Positions 59,403 to 64,000 of a DNA stretch of 64,000 nucleotides are shown here, piece after piece. Within the stretch, counting starts at the first letter, position 1, and each line of letters starts with the position of its first letter. This DNA is from Cyrtodaria siliqua. Its lineage: Eukaryota; Mollusca; Bivalvia; Adapedonta; Hiatellidae. The stretch spans positions 19,315 through 83,314 of the forward strand of contig JAWPHD010011504.1 of the NCBI GenBank assembly GCA_037043455.1, given 5' to 3'. The translations under genes were made by a program, and so were the position numbers. The notes under the pieces were generated by a model. The model was not told the origin of the DNA. It saw only the letters and a list, made by a program, of their open reading frames with translations, and ran no database searches.

Positions 59403-59879
59403 TTATTCAGACTGCACTTTTGAATTGTCATTTTACTATATTCTCAAACTTCGTGACATATAAGTAATTTCATGCAGTGTTCAATATATGAACTGGTTGT
59501 ATCAACATCTTTAAACCTAAGCAAATATGTTCTCTTGTATGTCAGCCTTCACAAGAATTCATCAATTAATAGTCGGTTTCCTTTCTCCTTCAACTCGTCT
59601 TATTCTGGTCCTGTCGTCATTGAATGAGGTATCCGTAGTGAATTTGTAGCTAAACAAGAATATAAACATCTATATGAAATACACACAATATCTTCCAGTT
59701 AATGACAATTTGTCTAATTTCATAGGTGAGTTTCAAGATCATCTGTATATGTTACTAGTTAAAAAGTATTTGACAACTATTAAGTATATAAGTGTTTAGT
59801 ATATATTTTTAAATTAATATTCCTAAGTACTGATCAGAACACATTTATATCTGTGGACAAAAATGGAGAAAAGTGATAT

Positions 59880-60097
59880 TTATTTATAAAACATGTCGTC
59901 TCTTCTTTTAAAACTTTTACAAATGAAAATGGACAGTTTCTTTAATAAACTCTTGTTTTCTGTTGTCATAAGTTCAATAAATTTTGGTATGTTTGGCCGT
60001 TTCCAAAAAGATTTGTTAACATATTCTTTTCTAATATCTTGATATAGTGAACACTCCAATACAAAGTGAAATTCGTCTTCTAGTATATGTCACAGGA
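59880..60097 (-). pseudogene. LINE ORF2 C-terminus
   Basis: A minus-strand frame reads HILEDEFHFVLECSLYQDIR, then KEYVNKSFWKRPNIPKFIEL, and ends FKRRDDMFYK at TAA (59880-59882). EDEFHFVLEC..Y...R is the conserved C-terminal zinc-knuckle-like segment of several non-LTR ORF2 proteins; the first Cys pair has been lost. No RT domain is attached. Confidence 0.75.
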
Positions 60098-60293
60098 TGA
60101 CCTTAGTGGTTGGGCTAACTCAGGAAAGAATCAATGACGGTGAATGCATTTACATAAATTTAATGCAACTTTTAAAATATGTTTAATATATATACAATTA
60201 TCTAAAAAAAAACAAGCGAATACACAAATGAACTATGAAAAGAATGTTCTCATGAACGTGTAAGACGTTCTTAGTATTGTTATGAATACTTAC

Positions 60294-61948
60294 CACTGCA
60301 GCCTCCTTGTGGCGACAACCCCGCAAGAAAGCTTCAGTGGCCAACTGTTGAACAGTAGAGTTGTCGGCAGACTCGAATCCGTCCAGCGTCATTGTCAAGA
60401 CTTTTTGTAAAAATTCCTCTAATGAATCATCCTCCCCTTGCTAATAACATGTAGTTTTTGCCTAGCAGCTATGGGGGCATCTTTTAAGTTAAACCGTAAT
60501 CCCAATTCATTCGAAAGGTTTTCATAATTGTCGCTTTGTTTTGACCTGTATGCGTATTCAAGGGCGGTCTCTCCAAGACAATCAAATAACTTGTCAAGTT
60601 TCTTTGGATTAGACCAACCCCTTCTTTTGGCAGTACGCTCGAACCTCGCAATAAATGATAGCCAGGTCATTTTCTTGGGGTCCCCAGTGAAAATATCCAT
60701 TTTAGGGGGTGGAGGTGACTTACTTTGGCGACGGTTAGTAGGCGACCTACTTTGACGTGTTGGTGACCTACTTTGACGGGTCGGTGACCTATTTTGTTAT
60801 TGGGATGAAGGGGCTAATTCCCTAGATTTTTCAGATGCAGACTCCTCACCCGCCAAACCTGTGCAATTTTGTATTTCATCTTAAATGTTTTCATTTCTTT
60901 GGACCGATGAGTTCCGTTTACTATAAATTAAATTTGGAGGCATTACACCAGCCATGTTCAGGCGTTCTAAAAATTCATTTTTGACCTTTGGCTTGGTCAT
61001 AATGGGGTCCTCGGAGAGTGAATCTGCAGATGGCGTCTTACTGGTAGACTGCTCATCCTGGACAGTGCTCTCTATAATGTGGGGCTGCTTTGCAAGAAGT
61101 TTCAAACTAGTAGACTGCAAGCCTTGGACGGTAATCTCGAGATGTGTAAATCTCTCAACAAGGTTTTGGCATTGATACATGCTGTCTTGCCTAACCCCGG
61201 ACATTTGCTCGTCTACCGTTTGATATATGGTTTTCTGTTCTTGTTGCAGCATTGAAAAATTATCTTAAATGTCAGTAACTTCCTCCCTGGAAACAAAATG
61301 ACAAGGCAGTTCTGACATTCTTTCAGACAATGTGTCTAATTCAGACTGCAATGTTGACTGATTTGTGTTTACGACAGCGATTTTATTTCCAATTTTATAA
61401 AATTCATCCTTTTGAGTTTGAATTAAAGCCTTAATTGTCTGAGTTTGTGTGTTTTGGCTATAATTCAGCGACTCTATTTGTTCTTGAGTTTTTGTATGCT
61501 CCAGTCTAATACGCGACTGAAGTTCCCTAAATTCTTTGAAGAAGTCATCTTTGTTCTTTTGACATTGAGTGGACAAGAGTTTTATGTCCACTGAGTTTTT
61601 ATCTACTGCTGGTTTCAGCATATCTATTAGCTCTTTATGAGCTGTCTTGTAGTCCAAAAGGGTGGTCGGTACAACAAACCCTTCTGGCATTTCGAAAGAG
61701 ATGAGACCTTGTGTCCCATACTCTTCCCAGGTTTCCTTTGTAACCTTAATGGTTGGCAAATCATTGACTGATAGTGGTTGCCTGTCGCCAGTTCTGACCT
61801 CCTCCCTTATATTCGTAATAAGAGTAGCCGTGTGCTTTCCGACACCCTTCAGAGTTTGCAACTCTTCTTTGGTAGCCGTATACACGTTCAGGGTTTTACC
61901 GGACGACATTGTTTGTGACATGACAATAAATACAATATAAATAAACAA
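60294..61948 (-). pseudogene. HhH + coiled-coil + Ty3/Gypsy-type gag protein, interrupted
   Basis: One minus-strand reading frame runs from an ATG at 61948 (or better 61909, MSSGKTLNVYTATKEELQTL) for about 535 codons. Near the start is a ComEA-like helix-hairpin-helix (LQTLKGVGKHTATLITNIRE), a DNA-binding fold. Next come long Gln/Lys/Glu-rich coiled-coil helices, then SPTRQSRSPTRQSRSPTNRR, then a retroelement gag domain (FTGDPKKMTWLSFIARFERT; QLATEAFLRGCRHKEAA). In-frame TAA codons lie at 61265-61267, 60881-60883 and 60797-60799, all where Gln (CAA) would fit. A one-base frameshift lies near 60425-60435. The frame ends at GCAGTG|GTAAGT (60293). No protease, RT or zinc knuckle follows. It is either a Gypsy gag gene remnant or a gag-derived host gene in decay. 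Confidence 0.75.
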
Positions 61949-62812
61949 CTATATACTTTGAATTTTAATAGAATTTGCGGAAATGTGATACCGCGAAAAC
62001 TAATGACGCATCTTCTCCAAAACGGTGTCTTGGTGAAATCACCGGAAACACGACACGCACTTTGGGAGAATTTAGTGGTATTTCGACTAAAATTTTATTT
62101 CAGCCGAAAAACCTAACAAACCTTAAACCTATCAATATCTACTAGTCTCTAATGACTGTAGAAATAATATTCTGACTTGCGAACTTGTTCCGACGAAACG
62201 AAACTGTGCAAGTCAGAAAAAATGGCGAGTGACTCTTACTTTCAAAAAGTAAACCGCACCCTAATTATTTGTCGCAGAGCCACTTGTTATATAGGCCCTA
62301 TGGGTCTATATATTGTCTATAAGGTAAATAGCGGACTACTTACCTATAGCAGTAGTGCTCATATGCTCCTGTCCCAAGTTCTAGACGAGGTGTTGTCAGT
62401 AGGATGGGTAGATTCGAAGAGAACACTTTCTGGAGAATGGCCAGTGTTTTTCCCGTTCACGTCACGCTCAGCGTTGATTGGCTGGTCGCATTGACCCAGA
62501 AAGGTCAGTTGTCTTCCGGAGGCCCGGTTAAGAGGGACCGGTGAAAGTGACCGGTACAACATTATCTCCGGAAAAAAATTCACTGTCAGTGAAAAATGCC
62601 CCCAATGTGGTTTTGACCTTTTACTTTTAAGTGTGAGCTTGACCTTAGAGCAAAAATCAGAGCACAACACAATAAATATACAAACTTCTTTAATGTGTTA
62701 TTTTTAGTACTGGTCACAAATGCTTTATTGGGTGGGCCTCATTATCTGAAAAAAAGTCGATTATCACACTTTGCTCATGGAAATGTATGGCTAACTAGTT
62801 TTGTCAAGTGCT
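61949..62812. promoter_or_regulatory. CpG-rich upstream region of the HhH-gag gene
   Basis: CpG density is raised at 61980-62070 and 62440-62560. On the minus strand CCAGCCAATCA (62473-62483) is a CCAAT box, followed by a CRE-like TGACGTGA. An AAAAATGGCGAGTGAC start-like context lies on the plus strand at 62218, raising the possibility of a bidirectional promoter. No exon beyond it could be confirmed. Confidence 0.3.
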
Positions 62813-63056
62813 ACAAGCGTCTCACGGACAAAAAGCGTTACTTTTTCTGAATTTATGTCGACAAAAAGCGCCGCGCGGACAAAAGGTGTCACTTTTTCAA
62901 ATTTTGTGTGGACAAAAAGCGCCATGCGGACAAAAGACATCATTTTTTCAGCGGACAAAAAGCGCCGCGCGGACAAAAAGCGTCACTTTTTCAAATTTTG
63001 TGCGGACAAAAAGCGCCGCGGACAAAAAGCGCCGCGCGGACAAAAAGCACGTGCAC
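62813..63056 (+). repeat. GCGGACAAAAAGCGCC short tandem repeat
   Basis: About ten copies of GCGGACAAAAAGCG, mixed with TCACTTTTTCAAATTTTGTG spacers. It is much more GC- and CpG-rich than its surroundings. Overlapping plus-strand frames of 73-89 codons are periodic by-products in all three frames. Confidence 0.85.
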
Positions 63057-63761
63057 AAGCGTACATATAAATAATGACTTATATGTTATAATGTGTTTCT
63101 TTAGTTTCTATATCCTTTGTCTGCTGTAATGAATAATTAATAGTTATTAGTTTTAATACATGGTTCAGTTATTATATTTGTTTAGCTGATTATTTAAATT
63201 GCCAAATTCTGTGCGTGATTGACTGAATGTGGTTCATTCTGAAAATATAAATATTGTTTACTGTTTTGTGGTCAGGTTTTGTCTTTCGATGGATTAACTG
63301 TTAAGATTTTGGCATTAAAATTAACATTTTATAATTTGTCGTTTGTATTAAGGTTGCAAACATGTGATTTGAGAATTCTTTTTTAATAATTGATGTGAAA
63401 AGGTTCAGTAGATTAGACCCACATATTATATATAAATAACAATGATAGTATATATAATGTATCTATTTTAGATAGTGTACACGCTAGCTAAGTTTCTTCG
63501 TATTTGTATAGCACTGTAAAATGATAATTTTACACATTGTACTTTTCCAAAAATAATCTATTATTTAGTATTCTTTCTGGATCCAGTGTTTGTGAAAGGT
63601 GTTCTGTTCAATGCATGATTTTCTGTATGTACAAAGAAACCCGTTTTACCGTCTTTTGTCAAGACGATAACAATGTACATGTTAACTGTAATCGAGCAAA
63701 TGCAACAATATTGCGTCTCAGAATATAGTATCTGCAACGTATGATTTATGTAAAGTACTTA
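63057..63761. other. AT-rich stretch, no supported gene
   Basis: Nothing recognisable seen. Confidence 0.5.
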
Positions 63762-63796
63762 CGTATCATCCAAATCCGTTGTATTTGGATGATACG
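63762..63796. repeat. Perfect 14-bp-stem hairpin
   Basis: CGTATCATCCAAAT (63762-63775), 7-nt loop, ATTTGGATGATACG (63783-63796). It directly abuts a retroelement 3' end starting near 63803. Confidence 0.9.
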
Positions 63797-63802
63797 GGGG
63801 TA

Positions 63803-64000
63803 TTGACATTAGGGTAAGAATGAAGTTTGGTGCACCTTCAAACCTGGTTTAAACACCAGCGGTCTTTTATGCCACTGACGCTATAAGGCGATATCCCTGT
63901 TGTCAAACTCTTTATTTGTGTGATGTAATATCTGGCCTTTTATTCATCTTTGTAATTATTGTTTGTTTCTGTTCGTGTTTTTGGATGACTGTGGTTCTTG
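63803..64000 (+). mobile_element. 3' end of the Penelope-like element, cut by window end
   Basis: TAGGGTAAGAATGAAGTTTG, GGTGCACC, CCTGGTTTAAACACCAGCGG, CCACTGACGC and GTTGTCAAACTC match 14482-14600 in order. No coding sequence precedes it. Confidence 0.8.

Noticed and set aside
62177..62494. Plus-strand gene starting in the AAAATGGCGAGTGAC context
   Set aside because: The start context is attractive, but the frame has no domain and no second exon could be supported.
62801..63129. Three overlapping Lys/Arg-rich frames
   Set aside because: All three frames are open because of the short GCGGACAAAAAGCG repeat; no domain.

Overview
The window looks like AT-rich intergenic and intronic DNA from a marine invertebrate, most likely a bivalve mollusc. 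This is inferred from dense arrays built on TGACCT-type half-sites, arrays ending in GACA/GACG microsatellites, tRNA-headed SINEs, and many decayed transposons and retroelements. Host coding sequence is sparse and split into short exons. Most longer open frames are by-products of tandem repeats.

Layout: (1) 1-14 kb is low-copy DNA with the best host gene evidence. Two minus-strand exons agree in phase: a transmembrane exon (8077-8228) and a cytoplasmic-tail exon (5042-5153), separated by an intron that holds a 45-bp minisatellite. A few weaker exon candidates lie nearby (11122-11208 minus; 11976-12120 and 13440-13522 plus). Decayed reverse-transcriptase pieces lie at 9690-9985, 10098-10247 and 13690-14710. 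(2) 14.9-32.3 kb is almost wall-to-wall array elements with monomers of about 145, 150, 162 and 320 bp. A pogo/Tigger-like DNA transposon with exact TA duplication sits inside one array (26069-27334), and tRNA-Ser/Leu-like SINEs sit in another. (3) 32.9-33.65 kb holds a decayed minus-strand coding block with an SPPRRR-type motif, possibly related to BUD13. (4) 33.8-37 kb is another array element carrying a nested MITE and a tRNA-derived SINE. (5) 37-54 kb is mixed: a 37-bp minisatellite, long-TIR MITEs, a striking TAATGG/CCATTA cluster, two NRF1-like sites, a CRE-rich CpG patch, tandem tRNA-like units and a hAT-like MITE with an 8-bp duplication. (6) 54.4-56.3 kb is a nearly complete but broken reverse transcriptase of Penelope-like type; its 3' end recurs in at least four other places. 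(7) 56.6-60.1 kb holds 30-bp and 73-bp minisatellites associated with LINE remnants. (8) 60.3-61.95 kb is the longest protein-like stretch: helix-hairpin-helix, coiled coil, SPTRQSR repeats and a Ty3/Gypsy-type gag domain on one minus-strand frame, broken by three TAA codons and one frameshift and ending at a consensus splice donor.

The most unusual pattern is structural. At least six unrelated-looking array families share one plan: a head resembling AACAAGAG, then a short hairpin unique to the family, a tandem core, usually a GACA/GACG microsatellite, and a tail complementary to the head ending in TAAAAA. This resembles Helentron-associated or 'pearl'-type bivalve elements, but that assignment is a hypothesis.
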